Source of the DNA: Alnus glutinosa
Taxonomy: Eukaryota; Streptophyta; Magnoliopsida; Fagales; Betulaceae
NCBI RefSeq assembly: GCF_958979055.1
Contig: NC_084886.1
Location: forward strand, 42,272,654 to 42,336,653
DNA: 64,000 bases
Direction of reading: 5' to 3'
Below are positions 33,221 to 45,362 of this stretch, one piece after another (positions within the stretch are counted from its first letter, which is position 1; each line of letters opens with the position of its first letter). The notes beneath the pieces are model-generated. The model did no database searches and was not told the origin of the DNA. It saw nothing but the letters and a program-made list of their open reading frames with translations. The translations under genes and the position numbers were made by a program.

Positions 33221-36200
33221 TGTGACGACCCTTTTTTTTTTTTTTTTTTTTATACAACATTTACATAAACATTAATCTCTTAAAATATAAACGAGTCATC
33301 ATAGTGGCACGACGATATGTCGTAAAGCCAACATACGATACATACTCCATAATATATACCTGATAATCAGAGTAACACACCTAATAACATTTATGCAGCG
33401 GAAAACATAATTTGAACAGCAGAAGTCACATCTATAAACATAAACTGATATTTACGCAAAAAGAGTCATTATGTCTATCTGTTTAAGGCTTATCCAAATA
33501 ATAATTGCATCAAAAAATGGCTTTACAAATAATATGTGACTCAAGCGTCACAAGACATATACCAAACCTATAAAATAAAGGACGCCCATAGTCCCACAAA
33601 TATGACTATCGCGGCGAACTTCGGTTATAATATCCCAAGTTCACTTCTACAACACCATCAACTACGACCGGAATACCTGCAACCAAAAGAACATCATCTA
33701 TACGGTTGTGGGGGTTTGCCACATCCGTATAGGTGGAATTATGAGCCCACTGTCTTAGTATAAATAAATACACTAAGACCTCAGAGGTATACTATTTACT
33801 GAGTTTTCGCAAAGAACCAACTTTTCTTTTTCTAGTCATGTGTACACTATAACAGCTACCAATTTTATAAACTTTTGTTTGAAACCCTCATAGTTGATAT
33901 AGCAAACACCGACTAATAGAAAACATTTAAACATACTAGGCAACTAAGATTATACGTAGAAGATTCGTTATAGGAAACAATGGCATTTAAATCATGCAAT
34001 CATTCGATAGAAATATACATAAGTTCTTTTCCATTGAGATTCTTATGCATACTAATATGTCTAGCAAAACTACTCATAGTATAAAAACATTACTCATGAA
34101 AACAATGCTATACATGCTCATGTAAGTTTCTGTTGTATTAATTCCTATAGGGCGTAGGTTCCCTAATACTAGTTCATGCGTATGTTCCTATGAGGCGTAT
34201 ATCCCCCCAATACTAGTTCATGTGTACGTTCGTATGGGGCGTTGGTCCCCCAATAGTTCATGCATGTGTTCGTATGGGGCGTATGTCCCCCACTAATTCA
34301 TGCGTTCGGGGCGTAGGTCCCCCACTAGTTCATGCGTTTGGGGCATAAGTCCCCCCACTAGTTCATGCCTATGGGGCGTAGGTCCCCCTATAGTTTGTTT
34401 CTGCGTACATGTTTCATGCTCAATGCTTACGCTTAAATACTATACATTTAATTTCATAATCATGACTTTAACACATGCTTTCTTTATAAAACATAAATAG
34501 TCCAACATGTCATTTCTTAAACAATTTGCATAACTTAAATCTCCAACTTATACTCGCTCTAAAATCACATATCATATTCATATTTCAAAACATCATCATA
34601 ATTTCAATATACTCAAAAGTACTCAAATCATCCAAAACATATCATAATCAACATACAGTTAGTTCAGGTTTGTAAAGCAATATACATTTTGCAATTCATC
34701 ATATATGAAAATAATACTTCTCAGTGAGTAGAATACTCACCTTGGCTGCGCGGATATTAAGCACTAGGTCTCCTAGACACAACTTTGCCATGTATCACTA
34801 TGGAATAATACATTGCACTATTTAACACTTTAAATAATTAACACCCTAATTAGCACTTGAATCGTTCAAGGCTAAACTGTTGGAAAACCTATAATATTTT
34901 TTTTAAGGGTTCTAAACGTCTACCCATAAATCCTATACACGAACTAAAACTCAAATAAATTAACCCAAAGTATTTACTTGAGGTTAGACATTAAAATCAC
35001 CATTTAAATATTTACTCATAAGATTAACACTAATCCCATAATTAATTTCACTAACCCATAAATTATTTTCACTAACACTTTTATAATAATATTAGCCCTA
35101 AAATTATATTCATTAATCTCTAGATTATTGATCACTAACATTTTCTCAATAATATTAACCCACAAATTATATTCATTAACCTTTTACATAAAACACTACC
35201 GTATTTAAAATAACATTAACCCATAAGAAAATCTTAGGGTTAACTTCGCAAATATTATTTAAACTAAATACCTATAATTATTTATCTTTACTAACATTAT
35301 AACATAACCCATAAATACTTATTTTTACAAAACTCATAACTAATTTGGGATTAATCATCACTATAACCATAATTAATCTACAAATTAACAATCTAGGTTT
35401 TAAACACTTAAAAATCTTAAATTAATTTAACCTATCAAATTAGGGTTTCTAAACTTTAAACCATAATTTATAAAACATTACCCCCAAACATAATATTATT
35501 AATCTAATAGCATTTACTAAGGGTTAATCACATAAAAACTCAATTAACATCAAATACCAAAAAGTTCGAATTTGAAGAAACTTACCAAAAATTCCACCAA
35601 ATGTAAATCCAACACTTGGAGAGTGTTTAGCAAGCTCCTCACAACAAATCCTAAGAACATATAAAATCAAACTCATATATCTTTAAATTTAATCTAAAAT
35701 CTCAAAAACCAAGAGTTTACGAAAATACCTCAAACCAATCGATAAAAATTTAGATCGGGCATCGTAGATACGTTATCAAAATTGAATTGAAGATCGAACC
35801 GTTAAATCTTCATAGATCAAAGTTTTTCATAGAAACACCTTTAGAGAACCTCACAATTTCCGGAATATTTGAGAAAAGCGGTTCACTGCCTCTTTTCTCA
35901 ATATAAGGCGCCCAGCGCCATTTTTTTTTTTCGCATGAAGGGCCAGATGGCCCTTCGGCGCAGGTGTGCGCCTCACACCATGTTCAATATTCTTTCTTTT
36001 CTTTTTTTCTTTATTTTTTTTTTGTTTGATTCTCTCTTCTTCTTTTATACTTTGTCCATCTTTTTGTTTGACTTTCTTTTCTTCTTCTTTTTTTTTTTCG
36101 AATTCACGCCCACCTGTTTCTTCTTCTTATTTGATTTTTGTTTTCTTTTTCTTTTTCTTTTATTTTCTCTTCTTTACTTTTCTTATTTCATTCTTATTTA

Positions 36201-36629
36201 ATTTTCTTTTTCTTTTCATTTTTCTTTTCTATTCTTTGGACCTAAAAACATTCTCTTGCCTTATTATTATTATTATTATTATTTATCAAATCTCAATTTT
36301 CTTTATTTAATCCCTTATTTCATTTATCTTATTTTCTATTTTATTATTTCTATTTCTTTTTTTGGCTTTCTTTTATTTAAACTTTAAAAATATCAACTTG
36401 CATTTTCTTTTCTTAGCTACCATTTATAAGTTTATAGGATAAAAATAAAACACTTTATTTTATTTTACTACATTAAATAGACTTATTTTTATTTAATCAA
36501 AATAAACCCATTTTATAAACTTTGGTCTTTAAAAACATTCTCTTACATTTTAAATACACCTAATTAAGTTTAATCAATTATTTACTCAAATTTATATCTT
36601 AATTATTAAATAATATCCCGGACATTACA
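33221..36629. mobile_element. 3.4 kb TG...CA element at the STP-C exon 3 acceptor
   Basis: The element begins TGTGACGACCC and ends CCCGGACATTACA. The flanks ACAGG (33216-33220) and ACCGG (36630-36634) agree at four of five bases, consistent with an aged 5-bp duplication. To its left lies GAATATCAATGTATGACGACAGG, the end of STP intron 2; to its right lies GCGATGCCACTGTTCCTTT, the start of exon 3. The insertion is therefore exactly at the splice acceptor. No retrotransposon coding is recognised, so it is read as a long solo LTR or coding-free element. It shares about 270 bp with the element at 9647-12901. Confidence 0.75.
34143..34396. repeat. tandem repeats inside the 3.4 kb element
   Basis: Six or seven irregular units built on GGGGCGTAGGTCCCCC followed by ACTAGTTCATGCG, with unit length shrinking from about 55 to about 35 bp from left to right. 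Confidence 0.8.
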
Positions 36630-36633
36630 ACCG

Positions 36634-37964
36634 GCGATGCCACTGTTCCTTTAGGAGATTGCGCCCACAAGATACGTGGAGGTTTGAACATTCTCTTTCA
36701 ACTGAACATCACCATTGGCATTCTCTTCGCCAACCTCCTAAATTACGGTACCAATAAGTAAGTCTCATTCTTACTCTTTAATCTTTACTTCATTTTATAT
36801 TAAGTAGAAAACAAGAAGAAGAAAAAAGTGATTTGAGATGCCTGCTTGGAGAGAATAATTAGTGATTTTATTATGTTTTGCCCAAAGTGGTGGCTTTAAT
36901 TTTGTTGCTAACCAGAATTGATCATATGATGCAACTGCAGAATCACAGGGGGATGGGGTTGGAGGCTGTCATTGGGTTTGGCCGGCATTCCTGCAGGTCT
37001 CCTAACCTTGGGGGCTATCTTTATGGTGGAAACTCCCAACAGTCTGATAGAGCGTGGTCGCTTGGAAGAAGGACAGTCTGTGCTTAGAAAGATTCAAGGT
37101 ACTGACAATATTGAACCCGAGTTTTTGGAGCTTGTTGAGGCTAGTCGTGTAGCTAAAAAAGTGAAGCACCCCTTCAGGGATCTCCTCAAGCGGAGCAATC
37201 GCCCCTAGCTGCCAGCTCATCATTGCAGTAGCCTTGCAGATCTTCCAGCAATTCACCGGCATCAATGCAATCATGTTTTACGCTCCGGTTCTGTTTAACA
37301 CCTTGGGATTTGAGAATGATGCTGCCCTTTACTCAGCTGTTATAACTGGAGCTATTAATGTCGTCTCCACCGGTGTAACCATCTACTCAGTCGACAATTG
37401 GGTCGTCGCATTCTCTTATTGGAAGCTGGCATCCAAATGTTCCTTGCTCAAGTGGCGATCGCAATCATTCTAGGACTTAAGCTTAAAGACGACCCTGCTG
37501 AGACTGAGAGTACCCTTCCCAAAGGTCTTGCAATCCTGGTAGTTGTCTTTGTGTGCATGTTTGTGTCATCCTTTGCATGGTCTTGGGGACCTCTCGGGTG
37601 GCTGATCCCAAGTGAGACATTCCAGCTGGAAACTCGCTCGGCAGGGCAGAGTGTGACCGTGTGTGTCAACTTGCTCTTCACTTTTGTTATAGCGCAGGCA
37701 TTCCTCTCTATTCTCTGCCATTTCAAGTATGGCATCTTCCTTTTTTTCTCCAGCTGGGTTTTCATCATGTCATTCTTTGTGCTGTTTCTACTCCCGAAGA
37801 CCAAAAATATCCCTATTGAAGAGATGATAGAGAGGGTGTGGAAGCAGCACTGGCTTTGGAAGAGATTTATGGATGACCACGAAGATGGAGGAGCTGTTTT
37901 CAATGGTACTGGTGAAAAGAAAATTGGGCACATGAATAGATTCGATGCTTCTTCTCGGCTATAA
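36634..37964 (+). pseudogene. STP-C: hexose transporter pseudogene, exons 3-4 only
   Basis: Exon 3 (36634-36757) and exon 4 (36941-37964) are about 95 percent like STP-B by eye and share its intron 3 position. Several lesions are visible. A TAG replaces a serine codon in PLFLSEIAP. One base is lost at the ACAAGATACG position. A seven-base insertion in RNRPQL creates a stop (about 37205). One base is lost in VDKLGRR (about 37395). Exons 1 and 2 are absent, and a 3.4 kb element occupies the exon 3 acceptor. The C-terminal half still reads well (AIIL…[14 protein letters not shown]…[10 protein letters not shown]), so decay is fairly recent. Confidence 0.92.
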
Positions 37965-38455
37965 GCTATTTTTTGGGCCCATACATGTGGGCCCACCTCA
38001 TTGTGAGTGGGGTTGTGCCAAAGTTGCGATGGGTTTGTATATTTATCATTTTCCTAATGTATTAATTACAGTGTCGGAGTTCATTTCTTTTTGTTTTTAT
38101 ATTTATATTTTTTTTTGTTATTTTTGAGTTCATAATTGACATGCTTAAATTAAGCCACGTCAACAAAAAAAAAAAAATTTACAAGAACCTTAAGTGGATG
38201 GTCATTTTTACGAGGATTCAGTCTTTTTTGTAGTGTTAATTACTCAAATTGTAACAAGTATGTTATTTTATATATATAAATATATTAGTTAGATTTTAAC
38301 AATTTGGGATTGGAAATTATTTAAGGATATATCTTCAAATAGATAAGTAATTTTTTAAACCACACATTGATAAATCAAACTAAGGCGTGAACAATAAGAA
38401 AACAAAAGTACAATTACCATTTACCTCCCCCTCAGAAAAAAAAGAAAAAAAAAAG
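37965..38455. other. spacer between STP-C and CXE-B, which converge
   Basis: AT-rich DNA containing the 3' flanks of STP-C (plus) and CXE-B (minus). A short palindrome GGGCCCATACATGTGGGCCC lies at about 37975. No other feature is seen. Confidence 0.4.
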
Positions 38456-39445
38456 TTACTTCAAGAAGGAAGCCAAGCGTTTGATCAAATTCTTTGCATT
38501 CTCACTCCCAAATTTCAAGACATGGAAAGCGTGATCCTCCCCGTCCACTTGAACCAATTCAACTTCTCCTTCCCAGTTGCTTTTTCTGACTTGATCATAG
38601 TAAAAAACACCTCTCTCCCTCAGCTCATCCTTCTCCGCCACGACTACGAGCAGTCGAGAACACCCAAGTCCGGCCAAGCTGGGCGCTCCTGGACCGGTGG
38701 GATTGATCATTGGATTATCAATACCACCAGGCGCCGCTGGATAAGTAAAGTTCCAGACCACGTGCGGCAAAGGTTTCTCATCAGGTCCTGCACTCGGCTC
38801 CGACCCTACTGGCTTTGAACCCCAGAAATAAGGGTGGGTAAGAAAAGTTCCTAAAATCTTAACACCTCCATGCAAGCTCTCATCGCCGGCTCGCATGGTA
38901 ATGTTATGCGCGATGTTGGCTCCGGCACTGTCACCGCCAATAAAGACTCGTTTAAAGTCGCCGTGATTAATCAGCCACGGCTCTTCATTGACAGTACCGT
39001 TGTCGATAGAGTGCGAAGCGGAAACAACCCATTGCAGGGCCGCCCAGCAATCTTCATAAGCGATGGGGAGACGGTGCTCAGGAGCTAGCCTATACTCCAC
39101 CGACACAGCAACCACTTGAGCTTGAGCGACCAGACTGTTGAGGAACTGCTGGTGGTCGGAGGAGAAGGCAGATTCTATGCAGAAGCCTCCGCCGTGGAAG
39201 TAGACCAAGACGGGGAGCTTTTGGTTTTGGGCGGCCGTTTGGTCGAGTGTAGGGAGGTAGAGACGAGCAGAGATGGAGGGGTCGTGTGAAATGGTGATAT
39301 CTTTTGATGAGACTCCAGTTTCTGGGTCTTGGTCAGGCGATGGGGCCACATAAGGAGAGCCGATGAGTCGCTCAACTGAGCCGTCCTTGTAGATGCGGAC
39401 GAAAGGGTGAAGCTCTGTGTCTACCTCCTTTGGAATGGAACCCAT
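38456..39445 (-). CDS. CXE-B: carboxylesterase, 2-hydroxyisoflavanone dehydratase-like
   Basis: A single uninterrupted exon encodes 329 residues beginning MGSIPKEVDTEL. An ATG 19 codons upstream (39502) is in frame, but the family usually starts at the MGS- or MAS- position, so the shorter form is preferred. The protein is a soluble alpha/beta-hydrolase with every expected element: oxyanion-hole HGGG at 84-87, EYRLAPEHRLP at about 117-127, nucleophile elbow GDSAG at 171-175 (Ser173), and the acid-base residues Asp273 and His305 (AEKDE and DHAFH). Relatives hydrolyse small esters, act as tuliposide- or strigolactone-type enzymes, or dehydrate hydroxyisoflavanones. The natural substrate cannot be told from sequence. 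It is the only canonical copy of three in the window. Confidence 0.93.
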   Translation of the reverse strand: MGSIPKEVDTELHPFVRIYKDGSVERLIGSPYVAPSPDQDPETGVSSKDITISHDPSISARLYLPTLDQTAAQNQKLPVLVYFHGGGFCIESAFSSDHQQFLNSLVAQAQVVAVSVEYRLAPEHRLPIAYEDCWAALQWVVSASHSIDNGTVNEEPWLINHGDFKRVFIGGDSAGANIAHNITMRAGDESLHGGVKILGTFLTHPYFWGSKPVGSEPSAGPDEKPLPHVVWNFTYPAAPGGIDNPMINPTGPGAPSLAGLGCSRLLVVVAEKDELRERGVFYYDQVRKSNWEGEVELVQVDGEDHAFHVLKFGSENAKNLIKRLASFLK

Positions 39446-41904
39446 ATGTACGTGATATGCGAGAGGTGTTGATATGTGAGTGGAAGAAACACGCCTGCTC
39501 ATGGTTGTACTTAAAGCCTGGCAGGCATTTCCTAGCCTATCTACCTTTCTCCTTTAATACATATTTAGAGAAAGAAATGGCATCCTTGAATTCAGTTGGT
39601 GCCTTAACAAAAAGAAGCTAGCCCTTGAAAGTTTGTTGGACTAGCTAGCTTTTAGTTATCCAGATCGATTCCAGACGACGAAACTTGTTGTCTTTGTTCT
39701 ACTCGATCTATAAGTCTTCAGTTGAAAAGAAGTTTGAGACACGTTTGACCAGACGGAACTCCTACATTTAAGCAATAAATAGCACATTATAATCTCAAAT
39801 CGCCTTTTTGACGCACCATGGATTTTAATTGAAAAATGCTATTTTCTCTACGTCTGTAAGTCAGTTTGTGAACATGAATAAGAAGAGTTCTATAATTAGT
39901 GTGTTTCAAATGAATGAATAAAGTGCTTAATTACCTTTCATTTTGAACATTGTTACCTCCAAATTGACTGTCATTCCTCCTCATACGACCTGCGCCGCAT
40001 GTCACCTTGCGAGGTTGTTGACTATGGCAAGAGTATTTTTGATGAGTAAAGTTTCTTGCACAACTATTTTTTGTTATGATTAATTATTGAATTTATTTTT
40101 TTACATGTAAATTTTAAATATTTAATGGTTGATTAAAAAAAATATAATTAAAGTTAGTTATATAAAAATTATGTTAGAATTATGAAACAAACATTACTCC
40201 GTCTTAATAACCTTTCCTCCATTCTTAATAACCCTTTCTCTATTACAAGCTATGTAGCATTAAATGCCAACTGCCCTCGTGAGGAGAGAAGAGTGTACTC
40301 CCGTACCAGCTCCGGCGTGGGTTCTCCAAGAAAGCTGTTGATATATCGAGGTTTAAACCATTTTAATTAAGTAGGCTATGTAGCATTAAATGCGAACTGC
40401 CCTCGTGACGAGAGAAGAGTGTACTCCCGTACCAGCTTAAACCATTTTAATTAAGTAAATGGAGTGATTGGGTACTACGCAGCTTGGTGCGATTCTTTTG
40501 CAGTTGTTGAAATGGCGTTGCTGGACCATCTGGCCATGGACTGGTCAATACCCGAAATGAAGTACTGCTTGGGCGCCCAAGCCCGGGGGATAAAATTTGT
40601 GTATCAACCAGCTTGTTGTGTAGAGTGTGAGTTTGTTAGTCCAATACATCATACATGACCACCTTTTTTTCTTTTTCTTTTTTCTATTTTTTTTTTTTAC
40701 TAAGAAATTTTTTACCATTAAGCAATTACCACTTTTTAAATATCTTTATTTATTTTTTTTTTCTAGATTCATTGCATCTCCATCACATAGTTGTCTGCTC
40801 ATCTAACAAAACTTGAATAATTTGCTTTAAAATAATAATTAAGATTCTAAAAATACCCTAAAAAATCTAGAGGATCTTGATTTGCCAAATTATAGAAGTC
40901 TGAATGAGGATTCAACCCTCTAGATTTGCTAGGTAACTTCAGGATAACCTTAAAATTGTAACTATTATTTTATGAGAGCTGCAACCTTGTATTTTCGGGT
41001 CCATATATGGTTCGTCTTTTTTTTTTTTAAATTAATCATTAAATTTATGAATCTCACAAATTTAATCGTTGATTTCCAAAAAAATTGTACGAAATTGTAC
41101 AACAGATAGACTAAAGATGTAAAAAAAAAGTATTTCCCTTATTTTATAATTAAATGGTTAAGACTTTTTCATCTTAATATTTATCACCCACTAGAAGTCT
41201 AGAAGATTCTTAATTAATTTTCTTTTAATTTTATTGTATCTCATCAAGTAATATATATGTACTTGAGATAACAAAATTTGAACCATTTAATTTTAAAATA
41301 ATGTTGAGAATTTTAAGTAGTCCACTATGCGTTTAATACACAATACTCAATAAGGGTGAGTCTGATGCTTGCTTCTTCAAAAAAGTATTTGTTCATTAAA
41401 CAATTTAAAACTCTCCATGTCTTTATTAAATCACTTAGAGCCCTTTTAGTTTATGGAATAGACCTTTATTTGGGAAGGATATATTCTAAGGAATAGTTAT
41501 TCTCTTACGAAAATGAATACTCATTCCTCTTGAAAATGAGAGAAATAGACAATATTTTCTGGGAAAAAAAAAAATAAAAAATTTTTATTTTCTAATTTTG
41601 TTATATTTTAACCGTTCACCCCGGTGAATTTTGGGGGTGGTCGGCTACCCACAAAAATTAAACCTTTTTTTTTTTTTTAATTTGAGGTTTAGAAAAAAAA
41701 AAAAAAAAAATCATGTGAGGGGTTAGTAATTTTGATTCAATACCAATTCTGCATACCGAACAAGGCCTAAGGCTCATTAATAAAAAAAAAAGCATAGACA
41801 ATAATAGAAATTACATTATTGATTTTTGAGACAAGAAGAGGGCGCTCATTAATCCAAAAACATGAAATGGATTTTTTTATTATTATTATTTTATAAATAT
41901 CACT
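39446..41904. other. intergenic sequence upstream of CXE-B
   Basis: The first 150 bp or so share a GGCATTTCCTAG block with the CXE-A upstream flank. Short open frames at 40182-40370 and 40464-40658 have no recognised similarity. The remainder is AT-rich with poly-T runs and no supportable gene. Confidence 0.4.
40249..40438. repeat. duplicated 64-bp motif
   Basis: GCTATGTAGCATTAAATG through GTACTCCCGTACCAGCT occurs at 40249-40312 and again at 40375-40438 with two differences. TTTAAACCATTTTAATTAAG follows each copy after a different gap. Confidence 0.85.
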
Positions 41905-42285
41905 GAGGCTCCATTTGTTTTGACGTAAATTGATTTTTGAAAAATATTTTTTGTAATTTTTGGTGTTCGGTGCGACGGAAAATAATAGTCAAACCGAAAA
42001 CATTTTTGGTTTGACAAAAAAATATTCTTTAATTTTCGTAAAATTGTTTTCATTTTTTAAAATGGTAAAACATTTTCCGAGTTTGAGCTTCTCTTTTTCA
42101 AATAACTAGTTTGAAGTTCGCTAGACCACCGCCAAAGGTTGCATACTGTTTTTCACCGTTGCTCATTTTTTTTCGTACGAGTTAAACACCTAAAAATATT
42201 TTTAAGAAAATGTTAAAAAGTATTTTTTACGGAAAACATTTTAATTTTCGGGTAATAAACTTCATCAAAACAAATTCTAATTGTT
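41905..42285. repeat. AT-rich repeat left of Copia
   Basis: TTTGTTTTGACGTAAATTG…AAATATTTTTTGTA…TTTGACAAAAAAATA resembles 45690-45965 in the same orientation, suggesting a dispersed MITE-like family on both sides of the Copia insertion. Confidence 0.5.
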
Positions 42286-42579
42286 GTATGTGTAAACGAT
42301 ATCCCTGCCAGTTCATCTAATTCAGTTTCTCCGTGACAAGCTTATGGTTTGTTCCGTCCCCATCAGCTTGCGGGGGGCTGTAAACGATATCCCTGCCAGT
42401 TCATCTAATTCACGTGCAGAGTCATCATGTCCAGATTCATTATCACGTCCAGCTTCAGTTGAAGACTTATTCAAATAATCTCTAACTAATGGATAACATC
42501 TAGAAATAGGATTCTGTATTTTTGAATTTGAATTTAGATAGATTAGAATTCTGTTTTTGTAATTCAAACTTATGCTAAC

Positions 42580-45362
42580 CTACTCTCAATTAATCAATTT
42601 TGTCAAGATAATGCTTGCTTCTTTATTCTCAATGGTTCTCATTATTTTGTTAAGGACAACCGCACGGGTCTCACCCTCCTAGAAGGCCGGAGTGAAGGAG
42701 GTCTCTACCCAATTCAGTTGAAATCATTTCCCGTCAATAAGCAGCATGCCTTGACTGCTCTCTTAGGTGTCAAGACGTCTGCCGCTGTGTGGCATTCCCG
42801 CCTTGGTCATGCTTCTCAGCCAATTGTGTCTCAAGTTCTCCAGCAGTTTTCTCTTCTGGTCAGTGGCGTCAAACAAATGACTGGTGTTTGCGAACCTTGT
42901 CAACTCGGCAAAAGCAAGCGACTTCCATTTCAATCTTCTCCTCGAGTCTCTATGTGTCCTTTAGAACTCATCCATTCGGATGTTTGGTCATGTTCTACAA
43001 AGTCTTTAGGAGGTTGTTCTTATTATGTTTTATTTATTGATGATTTTTCAAGGTTCACTTGGTTGTATCCCATTCATCATAAATCCGATGTTTTCTCTGT
43101 TTTTCTGCAATTTAAAATCCTTGTGGAAAACCAATTCTCATGTTCTATTAAACAATTTCAATGTGATGGTGGTGGGGAATATATGTCAACTCAATTTAAA
43201 ATTTTTTTGGTCACTCATGGCATAATTCACCGCATTTCTTGTCCTCACACATCACAACAAAATGGTGTGGCTGAGCGTAAACATCGTCATATTATGGAAA
43301 TGGGATTATCATTACTTGCACAATCTCATCTCTCCTCCATATTTTGGGTTGATGCTTTTGCTACATCAGTTTTTATCATAAATCGTCTTCCTTCTCCAAT
43401 AATTGACAATGTCTCTCCCTACTTTAAACTCTTTAACAAAAGTCCAGATTACTCCCTGTTTCGTTCCTTTGGGTGTTCCTGTTTTCCTCTTTTACGTCCA
43501 TACTCCACTCATAAGTTAATGTTTAGGAGTAAGCAATGTATTTTCTTGGGTTATAGCAATAATCATCGTGGGTATCGCTGTCTAGATCCGGTCTCTCGCA
43601 AGGTTTATGTGTCAAGGCATGTAGTATTTGACGAATCCAGATTTCCTGCTGAAAAAGGTGTCCTCTCTCCTGCCACTCCAGGTTCAGTATCTTCTGTCTC
43701 TTTTCCTATTTTTTCTAACATTCCATCTTCATCTTCAGTCCAGATTCAGCCTGTGAACACCGATACACCTCCAGCACTACACGCCTCATCTTCACCTCTA
43801 CCGAGTGATACTTCCTTACATGACATGTCTCCTGCTCTCCAGGTTTCTTCTCCTATCATTTCTTCATCTTCTACACAGGATACTTCTCCTCAAGATTCTT
43901 CCCAACATGTTGAATCCTCTGATCCAATTATTTCCCCACCTCCTGACACTTCTTTAGCTCCTATTTCCACTCATTCCATGCTCACCCGCTCTAAGACAGG
44001 TCATTTGCAAACTCGTTCCTTTCCTAATTACACTTCATTCTACTCCACGGTCACTTGCTTGAAGAAGTATTTATGGAACAACCTAAAGGATTCATTGATC
44101 CTCAATTTCCCTCTCATGTTTGCAGGTTGCACAAATCTTTGTATGGCCTTAAACAAGCACCGCGAGCTTGGTTTACACGCCTTTCTCAGACATTATTGGA
44201 GCTTGGATTTGTATCTTCTTTGGTTGATAGCTCCTTATTTATACTTCATCGCGGAAATGTGCATCTCTACTTATTGATTTATGTAGATGATATATTATTC
44301 ACTGGCACATCTACATCCCATATTGCCTCTATTATTACTCAGCTTCAACAGGTTTTTAAACTTAAGGATCTCGGCAACTTGCATTATTTTTTGGGAATAC
44401 AAGCTGTCCGTTCTTCTCAAGGCTTACATCTAAGGCAATCAAAATATATTTCCGATCTTCTATCCAAGTCCAATATGTTGGGTGCAAAGCCATATTCCTC
44501 TCCATGCCTTGCTGGTTCCAAAATGTCCACTGCTGATGGTGATCCTTTATCTCCAACAAACATTACTACCTATCGCCAAACAGTGGGGGCTTTACAATAT
44601 TGTACTTTAACACGTCCAGATATTGCATTTTTTGTCAACCAGCTATGTCAACACATGCATCACCCATCTACTCTCCATTGGACAGCGGCAAAACGTGTTC
44701 TACGTTATCTCAAAGGCACTATTGACCACGGCTTATGGTACACCAAAGGACCCTTGACACTTCAATCTTTCTGTGACTCTGACTGGGCGGGTAATCCGGA
44801 TGATCGTCGCTCCACAACGGGAATTGGCATAGCTTTGGGATCATCTCTCATTTCTTGGACTGCCAAGAAACAATCTGTGGTTGCACGTTCTAGCACAGAG
44901 GCTGAATATCGTGCCATGGCCATTGCCACCACTGATCTCTTTTGGTTGCGAATGTTATTTAAGGATCTTGGTATTCCATTATTTGCTACTCCACGCCTTT
45001 GGTGTGATAATATTGGGGCTCTTGCACTTGCTTCTAACCCCGTTTATCATGCTAGGACTAAGCATATCGAAGTCGACTACCACTTCATTCGTGAGAAGGT
45101 GCTCAATGGCGATATCTCCATCAAATACATTAGCACACACGATCAAATTGCAGACATCTTCACTAAGGGTCTGAGTTCATCCAGATTTCAGTTTCTCCGT
45201 GACAAGCTTATGGTTTGTTCCGTCCCCATCAGCTTGCGGGGGGCTGTAAACGATATCCCTGCCAGTTCATCTAATTCACGTGCAGAGTCATCATGTCCAG
45301 ATTCATTATCACGTCCAGATTCATTATCACGTCCAGCTTCAGTTGAAGACTTATTCAAATAA
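42580..45362 (+). pseudogene. Copia pol: integrase, reverse transcriptase, RNase H, internally deleted
   Basis: Coding begins mid-domain at LLSINQFCQDN and contains the GAG-pre-integrase zinc motif (HSRLGHAS … CEPCQLGKSKRLPF). The integrase core with its catalytic D, D and E positions follows (HSDVWSC, FQCDGGGEY, QNGVAERKHR, about 42960-43320). After integrase a deletion near 44040 removes the N-terminal third of the reverse transcriptase and shifts frame. It resumes with LHGHLLEEVFMEQPKGF, LYGLKQAPRAW, the catalytic YVDD motif (44280-44295), and RNase H (CDSDWAG, SSTEAEYRA, KHIEVDYHFIREKV). The final codons run into the 3' LTR and stop at 45362. The product cannot be a working polyprotein. 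Confidence 0.92.

Noticed and set aside
35869-36310. Two overlapping plus-strand frames rich in Phe and Leu
   Set aside because: They are translations of T- and CT-rich simple sequence within the 3.4 kb LTR-like element.
37975-37994. GGGCCCATACATGTGGGCCC palindrome considered as a terminator or operator
   Set aside because: Plant genes do not use such hairpin terminators and no repeat of it is seen; most likely chance.
39445-39502. Upstream in-frame ATG giving a 348-aa CXE-B
   Set aside because: The extra 19 residues do not resemble the family N-terminus, which starts at MGSIPKE; the shorter start was chosen.
42318-42570. Minus-strand open frame at the Copia left end, and the similar one at 45188-45451
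   Set aside because: They are antisense readings of the LTR and RNase H tail and are alike only because the LTRs are alike.
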